A stretch of 20,328 nucleotides of DNA from Trueperaceae bacterium (GTDB taxonomy: Bacteria; Deinococcota; Deinococci; Deinococcales; Trueperaceae): contig SKWV01000177.1 of NCBI GenBank assembly GCA_007128755.1, forward strand, positions 1-20,328, written 5' to 3'. Positions within the stretch are counted from its first letter, which is position 1, and each line of letters opens with the position of its first letter. The notes beneath the pieces were generated by a model. It did not search any database. It was given only the letters and a program-made list of their open reading frames with translations, and had not been told where the DNA came from. The translations under genes were made by a program, and so were the position numbers. Below are positions 1-8,439 of the stretch, piece after piece.

Positions 1-899
1 CCGACAAGGCGAAGGCGTTCGCCCAGGAGTTCGGCTTCGCGACGAGCTACGGCGACGGCGACGTGCCCGGCTACCAGCTCCTGGCCGACGATCCCGACGT
101 CGACGTCGTCTACGTGGCGACGCCGCACGGCTCCCATCACGAGGTCACCAGGGCCGTCATCGCAGCCGGCAAGCACGCCCTCGTCGAGAAGGCGTTCACG
201 ATCAACGCTCGCGAGGCCGAGGACCTCGCCGAGCTGGCGCGTGAGCGTGGCGTCTTCGTCATGGAGGCGGTGTGGACGCGCTTCCTGCCGGTGTTCCAGC
301 GCGTGCTCGACGTGATCGAGTCGGGCGAGATCGGCGACGTCCAGTGGCTGCAGGGCGACCTCGGCTTCCGCGCCACGGAGGATCCTCGCGAGCGCCTGTG
401 GGCGCCCGAGGCCGGCGGCGGCGCCCTGCTCGACCTGACGGTGTACCCGCTCACCTGGGCGCTCGGTGCACTCGGCTTCCCGGCTTCGCTGCTGGCGCGC
501 GGCGTGCTCACCGACGATGGTGTCGATGCCTCGAACGCCCTCATGCTCTCGTACACCGATGGTGCGCACGTGCAGCTGCTGTCGACGCTGCGCGCGCAGG
601 CGACCCGGTCGGTGGCGATCGGCGGGACGCACGGGACGATCCGCACGTTCGGGTCGCTCACGGGTCCGGACGGCTTCGTGGTGCAGAGGGGGGACGACGC
701 GCGGGAAGAGCGCTTCACGACGACTCACCGGCACGTCTACCAGCTGCGCGAGGTGACGCGCTGCATCCAGCAGGGGCTCCTCGAGAGTCCGACCATGCCG
801 CTCGCGCACACGGTACGGACGATGCGGCTCTTCGACGAGGCCAGACGCCAGTTGGGCGTCGTGTACCCGAACGACGCTGCCCTGTCGGCAGCGTCGTAG
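1..899 (+). CDS. Gfo/Idh/MocA-family NAD(P)-dependent oxidoreductase (5' partial)
   Basis: The reading frame is open from base 3 to the TAG at 897-899, giving 298 visible residues. The true start and the N-terminal GxGxxG nucleotide-binding loop lie left of the window; the GTG at 63 falls inside the conserved fold and is not the start. Visible family features are the Rossmann segment DPDVDVVYVATPHGSHH (residues about 30-46), the EK pair of the LVEKAFT motif (E62, K63; the family norm is EKP), and the stretch MEAVWTRFLP that opens the C-terminal beta-sheet domain. The pattern resembles the branch containing dimeric dihydrodiol dehydrogenase and sugar or inositol dehydrogenases. Such enzymes oxidise or reduce a hydroxyl or keto group of a sugar-like substrate in the cytoplasm; the substrate here is unknown. 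It converges on the SulP gene with a 34-base gap, so it is not co-transcribed with its right-hand neighbour. Confidence 0.9.
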   Translation, partial: DKAKAFAQEFGFATSYGDGDVPGYQLLADDPDVDVVYVATPHGSHHEVTRAVIAAGKHALVEKAFTINAREAEDLAELARERGVFVMEAVWTRFLPVFQRVLDVIESGEIGDVQWLQGDLGFRATEDPRERLWAPEAGGGALLDLTVYPLTWALGALGFPASLLARGVLTDDGVDASNALMLSYTDGAHVQLLSTLRAQATRSVAIGGTHGTIRTFGSLTGPDGFVVQRGDDAREERFTTTHRHVYQLREVTRCIQQGLLESPTMPLAHTVRTMRLFDEARRQLGVVYPNDAALSAAS

Positions 900-933
900 A
901 CGACGGCGCGGACGAAACCGGCCCCGGCCCGCC

Positions 934-3174
934 TCACCGCTGCAAGGCCGCGACGACGCGCTGCAGGTGCGCGACCCGCTCCGCCAGACGCTTCGCCACC
1001 AGGCGATGCAGCGCGGCCGTCAGGAGCGGATCATGGGCGGCGATCGTCGCGAGGTCGGCGTGCGTGAGCCGGTATAGGGTCGTGGGTACGTCGGCGACCA
1101 CCGTGGCGCCGCGGTCGTGGCCCGTGTAGAAGCCGATCTCGCCGACCAAGTTGCCGCCATGCATGGTCTCGAGTCGGACCACCGCGCCATCGGCCTCCTC
1201 GAGCCGCGCCGTGACGCGCCCGGACGCGACCAGGTAGAGGTCGTCGGCGCGGTCGCCCTGGACGATGAACCGGCCTCCTGCGGGCACCTCGACCCGCTCG
1301 AGACGCGAGAGCAACTCGTGGAGCTTCTCGTCGTCGGCGAGCAGCTCCGCGAGCCGATCCTCGGGCGCCGCGTCCGGTTCGTGCTGGGCGTGCGCGCTGG
1401 CGAGGCTCCGGCGTTCGCACCACTCGAGCGCCTCGTCGAGGCTCCCGAGGATGCGCGTCGACGGCGCCTCGTCTGGCCCGAGCCCGTACGCCGAACGCTC
1501 CTGCTGCCGCGCGACCGCGGGCGGGAGGTCCACGAGGAAGAGCGTGAAGCCGGCGCTCTCGGCCATTCCGGAGAGGATGATGAACGTCGCGGACGCGGTC
1601 GAGTCCATGCCACTCACGTGCCGGAAGTCGACGATCACGCCCTCGAGCGGCTCGCCAACCTCGAGCCGCCGCTCCACGCGCTCGACGAGCGCGTTCACGC
1701 TGCCGAAGAAGAGGAACCCCTGGAGCTGCAGCACCAGGAGGCGCTCACCCCGGCGTTCGAGGAGCGCACGCTCCTGCGGGCTCCAGGAGACGCGGCTGCG
1801 CGCCGAGGCGCCCGTGAGGGCGTGGCGCACGATGTCGATCCGACTGTAGGTGACCACGAAGAGCACGACGGCCAGCACGAGGCCGATGCCGACGCCAGGC
1901 AGGAAGCCGAAGGCGACGATGGAGAGCAGGATCGTGACCACGACCGCGTACTCGTGCCGTGACAGCCTCGAGTAGGCTCCGTGGATCCACTCGATCAGGA
2001 AGGCGATGCCGAGGTAGGCGAGCACCCCTCCGACCACCAGCCGCGGGACGAACTCCAGCATCGACGCTCCGTACACCAGCGTCAGGACCACGACGGCGAC
2101 GCTGACGATGGGCGTGAGGCGGTGACCGCTGCGCAGGCGATGGTTGAGCATCGTCAGGCTGAGCGCCTGATACCCGACCGTCCCGCCGACCGAGCCGGCA
2201 AGCAGGTTGCCGAGGCCGGCGGCGCGGAGCTCGCTGTTCAGGTCGACCTTTCTGCCCGTCGCGAGCTCGAGGGCGGTCGCGTTGAACAGGATCGCCATCA
2301 ACGACATGACGATGACGCTCCCTCCGCCCGCCGCATGACTCGCCACCACGCCCCAGTCGACGTGCACCAGGTCGCCCGCATGCAGCGGTCGTAACAGGTC
2401 GGACTCGGGGAACGGCCCGAGCAGGAAGCCGGCGTCGCGCCACGCTTCGGCGGAGCCGCCACTCAACGCCATGACGGCGTAGAAGCCGACGATCGCGGCG
2501 GCGATCAGCATGGGGAACGCGAGCGGATGCCGCTCTCGTCCGGTCATGACGACGACGACCGCGGCCAAGGCGAGGCCGGGGAGCCATTGCGTCCAGACGC
2601 CCGGGGCGAGCAGGTCGGCGACGTAGGTCACGCTCGGCGAGACGTCGGTCATCACCCTGATGCCGCCCGTCAGGAGCAGCCAGCCCGTGCCGGCGATGAA
2701 GCCGCCGACCACCGGCAACGGCAGGTACCGCACCAGCCGACCGAGGCGGAAGAGCCCGACGGCGAAGAACGCCAGCCCCCCCGCCATCGTGGTGAGCGCG
2801 ATGAGCGAGACGACCGTCATGAAGCGCGTGATCGGCAGGGCGTCGCCTGGCAGCGCGCCCACGGCCGACAGCGCGATGACCGCCAGGATCGCGCCCGGCG
2901 CGAGCTGCGAGAAGGCGGCCGTACCCGGCATCGAGCCCGTCAGCGTGAAGACGGTGCCGACGATCGCCGTGCTGATGAGCGCGAGGCCGATCCCGTTCGG
3001 GAGGAACGGGAGCAGGTCGCCGGTGTACACCATGGTCGCCATGGAGATCGACAGCACGATCGTGAGCAGCCCGACCACCGCGCCCGTGGTCAGGATCGGG
3101 ACGTAGTCCTCGAGGCGAGCGCGAGCCCGTGCTCGTGGTGAACCGGCGGGGACGCTCGGCCGGCCGGCGCTCAC
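934..3174 (-). CDS. SulP-family anion transporter with STAS and cyclic-nucleotide-binding domains
   Basis: This 746-residue inner-membrane protein has three parts. Residues about 25-450 carry many hydrophobic segments typical of the SulP/SLC26 transporter core. Residues about 478-590 form a STAS domain, including the SGMDSTA motif (about 521-527) where anti-sigma-antagonist relatives have their phosphorylatable serine. Residues about 612-725 form a cyclic-nucleotide-binding (CAP_ED) fold with the VQGDRADDLYLVASG and GEIGFYTGHDRGATV stretches. The family moves sulfate, bicarbonate or other anions, usually with Na+ or H+; the ion here is unknown. The CAP_ED tail suggests gating by a nucleotide, but the canonical cAMP-contacting RxS arginine is not clear (RGAT is present), so ligand binding is an inference. 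The start is GTG at 3174 with no clear ribosome-binding site. It follows the M20 amidohydrolase on the same strand after 166 bases and may have its own promoter. Confidence 0.92.
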   Translation of the reverse strand: MSAGRPSVPAGSPRARARARLEDYVPILTTGAVVGLLTIVLSISMATMVYTGDLLPFLPNGIGLALISTAIVGTVFTLTGSMPGTAAFSQLAPGAILAVIALSAVGALPGDALPITRFMTVVSLIALTTMAGGLAFFAVGLFRLGRLVRYLPLPVVGGFIAGTGWLLLTGGIRVMTDVSPSVTYVADLLAPGVWTQWLPGLALAAVVVVMTGRERHPLAFPMLIAAAIVGFYAVMALSGGSAEAWRDAGFLLGPFPESDLLRPLHAGDLVHVDWGVVASHAAGGGSVIVMSLMAILFNATALELATGRKVDLNSELRAAGLGNLLAGSVGGTVGYQALSLTMLNHRLRSGHRLTPIVSVAVVVLTLVYGASMLEFVPRLVVGGVLAYLGIAFLIEWIHGAYSRLSRHEYAVVVTILLSIVAFGFLPGVGIGLVLAVVLFVVTYSRIDIVRHALTGASARSRVSWSPQERALLERRGERLLVLQLQGFLFFGSVNALVERVERRLEVGEPLEGVIVDFRHVSGMDSTASATFIILSGMAESAGFTLFLVDLPPAVARQQERSAYGLGPDEAPSTRILGSLDEALEWCERRSLASAHAQHEPDAAPEDRLAELLADDEKLHELLSRLERVEVPAGGRFIVQGDRADDLYLVASGRVTARLEEADGAVVRLETMHGGNLVGEIGFYTGHDRGATVVADVPTTLYRLTHADLATIAAHDPLLTAALHRLVAKRLAERVAHLQRVVAALQR

Positions 3175-3340
3175 GTCGACGCCGGCTCGCCGTCAGCCGC
3201 GGCGCCCAAGCACGCGGGTCCGATCGGCGGCCACACAGTGGACGACGCCATGGAGATGCCGCACCCCGCATCCTTCATGAGTGTCGCGATGATTGCATGC
3301 TTCGGCGTCGCCGCGATGAGGGGCGTCCGCCACCGTGACC

Positions 3341-4564
3341 TCAGGGCGTGGCGCGCCCGGTAGCCTCGTGGAACGCCTGGTGCACCCGGGTGAGCAGGTC
3401 CGCGTCGGTGAGCAGGTCGGCGGCGATGCCGGCGAGCACGCTCGCGCCGTCGAGCACGGTCGCGTCGCCGCGCGCCGAGCGCGCCGCCACGGCGAACTCC
3501 GCCGTGTGCGGCAAGGCGACGTCGTCGATGGCGAGCATGGCGTGCAGACCCGGCAGGACCTGCGAGACGTTGCCCATGTCGGTCGAGCCAGAGCGGCTCT
3601 GCAGGTCGTACGGCGTCACGGTGCGGCCGCGGCGGCGGGCGTGCCGTTCGAAGGTCTCTTCCAACGGGACGTTCACCGCCATCTCGAGGTAGGCGGGCGA
3701 GGAGTCGCCGATCTCGAGCCGCGCTCCGGTCATGAGCGCCGCTCCCTCGAACACGTTGCGGAGCCGCGGGGCGAGGTCGTCGAAGAGGTAGCCGGCGTCG
3801 GCGGACCGCGCGACCGCGAGCATCGCGGCGCGCTCGGGGATGATGTTCGCCGCCGCGCCGCCGTCCGTCACGATGGCGTGCATCCGGACGTCGGGACGCA
3901 CCTGCTGCCGGAGCGCGTCGAGTCCGGCGAACGCCAGACGGACCGCGTCGAGCGCGTTCACACCCAGATGCGGCGCCATGGCGGCGTGCGCCGGCTTGCC
4001 GTGGAAGGCGACGTCCCACTTGAAGCTCGCGAGCGTCGGCATGTTGGACTGATCGACGTGTTCGGGGTGGATCATGAGCGCGGCGTCGACACCGTCGAAG
4101 ACGCCGGCGTCGAGCAGGAGCGCCTTGCCGCCGCCGCCCTCCTCGGCGGGCGTCCCGATCACCAGCAGGCGACCCGGCAGCTCGCTCATGAGCGGCGCGA
4201 GCGCGAAGGCGGCGCCGGCGCCCATCGTGGCGATCACGTTGTGTCCGCACGCGTGCCCGAGCCCGGGCAGCGCGTCGTACTCGCACAGAAGCGCCACGGT
4301 CGGACCGTCGCCGCGGCCGTCGAGGCTGGCGCGGAACGCCGTCGGCAGACCACCCGAGCCCCGCTCGACGGCGAACCCGCGCGCCTCGAGCGCGTCGGCG
4401 AGCCAAGCGCTCGCCTGCACCTCTTCGAAGCGGACCTCGGGGTGCGCGTGGATGCGGTGGCTGAGCTCGAGCAGGGACGCCGCCTCGAGCTCGAGGTGGG
4501 CGTCGATACGGGCTGTCAGGGCGTCCGCGGCGGGCTGCTCGGGCTGGCTCTGGGGTCTGGTCAC
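3341..4564 (-). CDS. M20-family amidohydrolase (AbgB/Acy1L2, PM20D2-like)
   Basis: This is a cytoplasmic metal-dependent amidohydrolase of about 407 residues. Visible family motifs are HPEVRFEE (about 41-48), CEYDALPGLGHACGHN (94-109; C106 and H108 are metal or active-site residues), the catalytic EE pair in TPAEEGGGG (141-142), IHPEH (165-169), the dimerisation-domain GKPAHAA (189-195) and SGSTDMGNV (325-333). The closest known relatives are p-aminobenzoyl-glutamate hydrolase subunit B and PM20D2, which cleaves beta-alanyl-lysine-type dipeptides. The natural substrate is probably an N-acyl amino acid or dipeptide brought in by the adjacent ABC transporter. The frame is open to an ATG at 4690, but that would add about 42 residues of low-complexity sequence and overlap the upstream permease gene by 32 bases. 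I chose GTG 4564 because homology begins just after it. No good ribosome-binding site is visible for either start, so the N-terminus is uncertain. Confidence 0.88.
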   Translation of the reverse strand: MTRPQSQPEQPAADALTARIDAHLELEAASLLELSHRIHAHPEVRFEEVQASAWLADALEARGFAVERGSGGLPTAFRASLDGRGDGPTVALLCEYDALPGLGHACGHNVIATMGAGAAFALAPLMSELPGRLLVIGTPAEEGGGGKALLLDAGVFDGVDAALMIHPEHVDQSNMPTLASFKWDVAFHGKPAHAAMAPHLGVNALDAVRLAFAGLDALRQQVRPDVRMHAIVTDGGAAANIIPERAAMLAVARSADAGYLFDDLAPRLRNVFEGAALMTGARLEIGDSSPAYLEMAVNVPLEETFERHARRRGRTVTPYDLQSRSGSTDMGNVSQVLPGLHAMLAIDDVALPHTAEFAVAARSARGDATVLDGASVLAGIAADLLTDADLLTRVHQAFHEATGRATP

Positions 4565-4658
4565 GCCGGAGGATACCGCGGCGCGGCCGGTCGCCGCGGA
4601 GGGGCGTTGTTGCTTGCCGTAGCCTCGGTGGCGCCGATCGTGGTGTTTGGCAGTCGCT

Positions 4659-5540
4659 TCAGCGCTTGACGGTCCGAGGGTCGTATGCATCGCGTAGGCC
4701 GTCGCCTAATAGGTTGAAGCCGAGCACGGCGATCGCGATCGCTATGCCGGGGATCGTTGCGATGTGCGGCGCCGACGTGATGTAGTTCCGGCCACTGGCG
4801 ATCATGCCTGCCCAGGACGCCGTCGGCGGCTGGACGCCTAGGCCGAGGAACGACAGCGCCGACTCCATGAGGATCGCGTACGCGAGGTACAGACTGGCGT
4901 AGACGAGCAGCGTGGAGCCGAAGTTCGGGAGGAGGTGCACGCGCATCACCCGAGCCTCCTTGGCTCCGAGCGACTTCGCAGCCGTCACGAAGTCGCGTTC
5001 CTTGAGCTGAAGCACCGCCGAGCGCGCCACACGTGCGAACGCCGGGATCGTCCATACCGCGATCGCGAAGATCGTGTTCTGCAGCCCTGGACCCAGCGCG
5101 CTCACGATGATGATGGCCAACAGCAGGTAGGGGAAGGCGAGGAACAGATCCATCGTCCTCATCACGACGCCATCGACGAGTCCACCCAAATACCCTGCGA
5201 GTGCCCCTAGGAAGCTGCCGAGCGTCAGCCCGATGGCCACGGACGTCACCGCGACGACGAGGGAGGCGCGGGCGCCGTAGATGATGCGCGACAGGATGTC
5301 GCGACCGAACTCATCCGTGCCGAGCAGGTACTGAACGTTGGGCGCGGTGCGTCGCGCGCGGAGATCTTGACTGGCTGGATCGTTCGGCGCTAGGTAGGGC
5401 GCGAACACGGCCATGAGCACCATGACGATGACGATCACGGCGCCGATCATCCCCAGCGTGTTGCGGCGGAAGCGCCGCCAGACGTCGTTGCGGCGCGTCG
5501 CGCCGGCGGCCGGTGCCTGCGGCGCAGCGGCGAGGCTCAC
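4659..5540 (-). CDS. Peptide-type ABC transporter permease, DppC/OppC family (importer 1)
   Basis: This 293-residue inner-membrane permease forms one half of the channel of a peptide/nickel-type (PepT family) ABC importer. It has the DppC layout: a cytoplasmic N-tail, a first membrane segment near residues 30-50, then the conserved LGTDEFGRDILSR block (73-85) and five further hydrophobic segments. The EAA loop that docks onto the ATPase is AAKSLGAKEARVMRVHLLP (about 187-205). The C-terminus GDGLRDAYDPR is family-typical. The GTG start at 5538-5540 overlaps the TGA of the DppB gene as GTGA, so translation of the two halves is probably coupled. It lies between DppB and the M20 amidohydrolase in the minus-strand operon. 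No ATPase gene follows. Confidence 0.94.
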   Translation of the reverse strand: MSLAAAPQAPAAGATRRNDVWRRFRRNTLGMIGAVIVIVMVLMAVFAPYLAPNDPASQDLRARRTAPNVQYLLGTDEFGRDILSRIIYGARASLVVAVTSVAIGLTLGSFLGALAGYLGGLVDGVVMRTMDLFLAFPYLLLAIIIVSALGPGLQNTIFAIAVWTIPAFARVARSAVLQLKERDFVTAAKSLGAKEARVMRVHLLPNFGSTLLVYASLYLAYAILMESALSFLGLGVQPPTASWAGMIASGRNYITSAPHIATIPGIAIAIAVLGFNLLGDGLRDAYDPRTVKR

Positions 5541-6457
5541 GAGTACGCCACCCTCGGGTCGATGAGACCGTAGCTGAGGTCGACCAAGAGGTTCACGAAC
5601 ACGTACACCATGGCCAACACCAGAACGAGACCCTGCATCAGGACGAAGTCGCGGTTGAAGATCGCGAAGACGGTCAGGCGGCCGACGCCGGGCCAGGCGA
5701 ACACCGTCTCCGTCAGCACCGCACCGCCGAGCATCTGTCCGAGCTGCAGGCCCAGGACCGTCACCACCGGGATGAGGGCGTTGCGCAGCGTGTGCTTGTA
5801 GAGGAGCGAGGTCTCACCGACGCCTTTCGCGCGCGCGGTACGGATGAAGTCCTCGCGGAGGACCTCGAGCACCGTCGCGCGCGTCATGCGCGCGACCACT
5901 GCGATCGACGGCAGGGCCAGCGTCACTGCCGGCAGGACGAGGTGGCGCCAGGTCCCCGTGCCGGACACCGGGAACCAGCGGAGGTTGACCGAGAAGATCA
6001 CGATGAACACCAGCCCAGTCCAGAACACCGGCATCGACAGACCAGCCAGAGAGGTGACGCGGATGACGTTGTCGATCCAGGAGCCGGGTCGAGACGCCGC
6101 GAGGAGGCCGAGCGGTATACCGACGATGAGCACGAGCACGATGGCAGCCAGCGCCAGCTGGACGGTGTACGGGAACGTCTCGCTCAGGATGGCCGTGACG
6201 GGGCGGCGATCGCGGATCGACCTGCCGAGGTCGCCCTGGAGGATATCGCCGACGTAGGCCACGTAGCGCACGAGGAGTGGGCGATCGAGGCCGAGCGAGG
6301 TGCGGAGCTCGGCGACCGCTTGGGGCGTCGCGAACTCGCCGAGGATCAGCGCGGCTGGATCGCCGGGGATCAGGTCGAAGCTGATCGTCACGATGAACAC
6401 CACGCCGAGAGCCAGCGGGATGGTGAGCAAGATTCTGCGAAGCAAATAGTTGAGCAT
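5537..6457 (-). CDS. Peptide-type ABC transporter permease, DppB/OppB family (importer 1)
   Basis: This 306-residue inner-membrane permease partners the adjacent DppC-type protein. It opens with the family-typical LLRRILLTIPLALGVVFIV membrane segment and then LIPGDPA (29-35). Around six hydrophobic segments are visible. The EAA loop is RTARAKGVGETSLLYKHTLR (about 206-225), followed by the periplasmic TETVFAWPGVGRL stretch. The C-terminus DLSYGLIDPRVAYS is characteristic of DppB. The ATG start at 6457 lies only 13 bases below a strong GC hairpin (6471-6500), which may limit initiation relative to the upstream binding protein. The best purine-rich site before the ATG is a weak GGCGG. Confidence 0.94.
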   Translation of the reverse strand: MLNYLLRRILLTIPLALGVVFIVTISFDLIPGDPAALILGEFATPQAVAELRTSLGLDRPLLVRYVAYVGDILQGDLGRSIRDRRPVTAILSETFPYTVQLALAAIVLVLIVGIPLGLLAASRPGSWIDNVIRVTSLAGLSMPVFWTGLVFIVIFSVNLRWFPVSGTGTWRHLVLPAVTLALPSIAVVARMTRATVLEVLREDFIRTARAKGVGETSLLYKHTLRNALIPVVTVLGLQLGQMLGGAVLTETVFAWPGVGRLTVFAIFNRDFVLMQGLVLVLAMVYVFVNLLVDLSYGLIDPRVAYS

Positions 6458-6470
6458 CGTCGCTGCCGCC

Positions 6471-6500
6471 GGGGGTGGGGATAGCGATCACCCCACCCCC
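6471..6500 (-). promoter_or_regulatory. Intercistronic GC hairpin between binding protein and permease genes (importer 1)
   Basis: GGGGGTGGGG at 6471-6480 is exactly complementary to CCCCACCCCC at 6491-6500, with a 10-base loop (6481-6490). This gives an all-GC stem apart from one A-T pair. It lies 12 bases past the binding-protein stop and 13 bases before the dppB start. No T-tract follows on the minus strand, so a full rho-independent terminator is unlikely. Known stem-loops at this position, such as the malE-malF case, protect the upstream binding-protein mRNA and lower permease expression. The same role is inferred here. Confidence 0.6.
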
Positions 6501-6512
6501 CGCGAGGCCCGC

Positions 6513-8081
6513 TTAGGGCTTGTCGACCGGGAAGAGGTCGAGGATGTACTGGATCGGATGGGCCACGAACCCGGTGACGTCTGCAGAGAGCGCCGCCACC
6601 TCGTAGGAGCCGTAGAGCGGGATCGCCGGCAGGTCGATCGCGAGCTGGTCCTGCACCATGCCGTAGAGCTCCGCGCGCTCATCCATGTCGAGGCTCGCGC
6701 GTGCGGCCTTGAGCCACTCGTCGACGTCGGCATTGGCGTAGCGCCAGCGGTTCCACGAGGCCGGCGGGGTCTCGGTGCTCACGTAGTTGGAGTACATCGT
6801 GTAGTCGGCGTCGGCCGTCGTGGTGAACCACGTGAAGGAGTTGAGATCGTAGTCGAGAGTCTCGCCGCGCATGAGGCTGAACGTCGTGGCCCACTCGAAC
6901 ACGTGCAGCTCGACCTCGATGCCGACTTGGCGCAGGAACTCCTGCAGCACTTCGGCGATCTCGCGGTCCTTGAGCGACCGCCCGTTCGACGGGAGGGCGT
7001 CGAGGCGCAGTACCTGTCCGGCGTCGTCACGCATCAGGCCGTCGTTGCCACGCGTGTAACCGGCCTCCTCGAGCAGCTCGATGGCGCGCTCGGGATCGTA
7101 GGGGTAGCGCTCGAGCAGCTCCATGTCCTTGTAGCCGAAGACGGGTTCGCCGATGACCGACGTCGCCAGCACGCCACCGCCCTCCAGGATGGCTTCCGCG
7201 ATCAGCTCCCGATCGATCGCGTGGGCCACGGCCTGGCGCACGCGGACGTCGCTCACCGCGGGCCGCTCGAGGTTGAACGCGAGGTAGAAGACGCCGACAC
7301 CCGGTGCGCCCTCGACGATGAAGTCGGGATCGGCCTCCAGCGCAGGCAGGTCGGAGGGCGTCGGCATCAGCACCATGTCGGCCTCGCCCGTGCGCAGCGA
7401 CAGCATGCGAGCCCCCTCTTCGGGCACCGTGCGGAACACGATGCGATCGAGCGCGGGCCGACCACGCCAGTAGTCGTCGTTCGCTTCGATCACGATGCGG
7501 TCGTTGGCACGCCACTCGACGAACTTGAAAGGGCCGGTGCCGACCGGAGCGCGGCTGAACGCGTCGTCGCCCATGGTCTCGACGGCCGTCGGGCTGACGA
7601 CACCGGTATAGGGCATGGTGACGGTCAGCAGCATCGGGCCGTACGGCTGCGAGGCGACGATGTCGACCGTGTACTCGTCGACGATCTCGACGCCCGAGAC
7701 GGGTCCGGCCAGCGCCTTCCAACGACCCGGAGGATCGTTGTTGAACGCGCGATCCCACGTGAAGGCGACCGCCTCGGCGTTGAAGGGGGTCCCGTCATGG
7801 AACGTGACGTCCTGGCGAAGCGTGAAGCGGAGCCGCGTAGGATCAATGAACTCCCAGGACGTCGCCAGGCGCGACTCGATCTCCATGTCCTGGTTGACGG
7901 TAATCAGCGGCTCGAGGATCTGGCTGAACACCCAGGAGCCTGGCGCCGTCGTCTCGAGCTGCGGATCGAGCGAGACCGGATCCGTGGGACGAACGATGGT
8001 GAGGGTCTTCTGCGCGAGTACCGTGCCGGTCAACAACATGGTGACCAGCAGGACCATGGTGAACACTCGGGTCGTCAACAC
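6513..8081 (-). CDS. Peptide-type ABC transporter periplasmic binding protein, SBP_bac_5 family (importer 1)
   Basis: This is a 522-residue extracytoplasmic solute-binding protein (family 5: dipeptide, oligopeptide, nickel and related ligands) that delivers ligand to the DppB/DppC pair. A Sec signal peptide spans residues 1 to about 24 (hydrophobic VFTMVLLVTMLLTG, then VLAQ); there is no lipobox cysteine, so it is probably secreted free rather than lipidated. Family signatures are FHDGTPFNAEAVAFTWDRA, VGTGPFKFVEW and the NDDYWRGRPALDRI stretch. The start is the GTG at 8079-8081. A near-perfect AAGGAGG ribosome-binding site lies 6 bases upstream, and the signal peptide follows at once. The longer open frame reaching back to 8234 lacks these. 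The ligand cannot be told from sequence; the downstream M20 amidohydrolase suggests an amide-linked compound. Confidence 0.94.
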   Translation of the reverse strand: MLTTRVFTMVLLVTMLLTGTVLAQKTLTIVRPTDPVSLDPQLETTAPGSWVFSQILEPLITVNQDMEIESRLATSWEFIDPTRLRFTLRQDVTFHDGTPFNAEAVAFTWDRAFNNDPPGRWKALAGPVSGVEIVDEYTVDIVASQPYGPMLLTVTMPYTGVVSPTAVETMGDDAFSRAPVGTGPFKFVEWRANDRIVIEANDDYWRGRPALDRIVFRTVPEEGARMLSLRTGEADMVLMPTPSDLPALEADPDFIVEGAPGVGVFYLAFNLERPAVSDVRVRQAVAHAIDRELIAEAILEGGGVLATSVIGEPVFGYKDMELLERYPYDPERAIELLEEAGYTRGNDGLMRDDAGQVLRLDALPSNGRSLKDREIAEVLQEFLRQVGIEVELHVFEWATTFSLMRGETLDYDLNSFTWFTTTADADYTMYSNYVSTETPPASWNRWRYANADVDEWLKAARASLDMDERAELYGMVQDQLAIDLPAIPLYGSYEVAALSADVTGFVAHPIQYILDLFPVDKP

Positions 8082-8087
8082 TGCGTG

Positions 8088-8094
8088 CCTCCTT
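8088..8094 (-). promoter_or_regulatory. Ribosome-binding site fixing the binding-protein 1 start
   Basis: On the minus strand this reads AAGGAGG, 6 bases before the GTG at 8081. It is the strongest Shine-Dalgarno match near the gene and selects this start over upstream in-frame codons. Confidence 0.75.
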
Positions 8095-8256
8095 GGAAGA
8101 AGAGTCGTGCGAAGCGGATGGCCGGCAAGACGGCCTTCGGTGAGTGGCGCGGACGATCCGTCAGCGTGCTGCCGAACTCCTCCCTTGCTATCGAAATGCC
8201 CGGCAACTCCAAGCGAGGCGGAGTGCGCGGTCATCCCACGGCGGCTGTCACAATGG

Positions 8257-8286
8257 AAGATAGCACCGCATAAAAAGCCACGTCAA
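8257..8286 (-). promoter_or_regulatory. Candidate sigma70-type promoter for the minus-strand importer operon
   Basis: On the minus strand, TTGACG (8281-8286, five of six matches to TTGACA) is followed after 18 bases by TATCTT (8257-8262, four of six to TATAAT). Transcription would start near 8250, giving a leader of about 170 bases before the GTG at 8081. The spacer includes a run of five T. This is a pattern match only. Confidence 0.45.
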
Positions 8287-8404
8287 CGCATGGCTACCGG
8301 CGGGGTCGATGAAAGCCGCCGTGACGCGCAGCTGGCACGTCTCACACGTCACATGTCCTCTACACCATGGGCGGGCGACGACGGCGTTATCTCGGGACCG
8401 CCCC

Positions 8405-8434
8405 GTGACCGGGGTCGAAGTGTTACATCATCAT
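8405..8434 (+). promoter_or_regulatory. Weak promoter candidate for the GntR operon
   Basis: GTGACC (8405-8410) and CATCAT (8429-8434) each match four of six bases of the sigma70 consensus, spaced by 18. If real, the -10 element lies inside the inverted repeat at 8422-8439, so a bound regulator would block transcription. The match is poor and could be chance. Confidence 0.25.
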
Positions 8435-8439
8435 GTAAC
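8422..8439. promoter_or_regulatory. Perfect inverted repeat, candidate GntR operator
   Basis: GTTACATCATCATGTAAC consists of two exact 7-base arms (GTTACAT and ATGTAAC) around a 4-base centre. It ends 18 bases before the regulator's ATG. GntR-family operators are commonly short AT-containing inverted repeats with a GT...AC frame, placed in their own promoters, which fits. Autoregulation, and perhaps control of the divergent operon, are inferred. No second exact copy of the arms was noticed elsewhere in the window. Confidence 0.55.

Noticed and set aside
1117..1962. 281-residue plus-strand open frame opposite the SulP gene
   Set aside because: Charged, low-complexity translation without motifs. 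The minus strand shows clear STAS and cyclic-nucleotide-binding domains.
3171..4406. 411-residue minus-strand frame overlapping the M20 amidohydrolase
   Set aside because: Arginine-rich out-of-frame translation of the same DNA; the other frame has all M20 motifs.
6450..8273. 607-residue plus-strand open frame opposite binding protein 1
   Set aside because: Antisense shadow typical of GC-rich genes. It lacks any recognisable domain, while the minus strand encodes a full family 5 binding protein.
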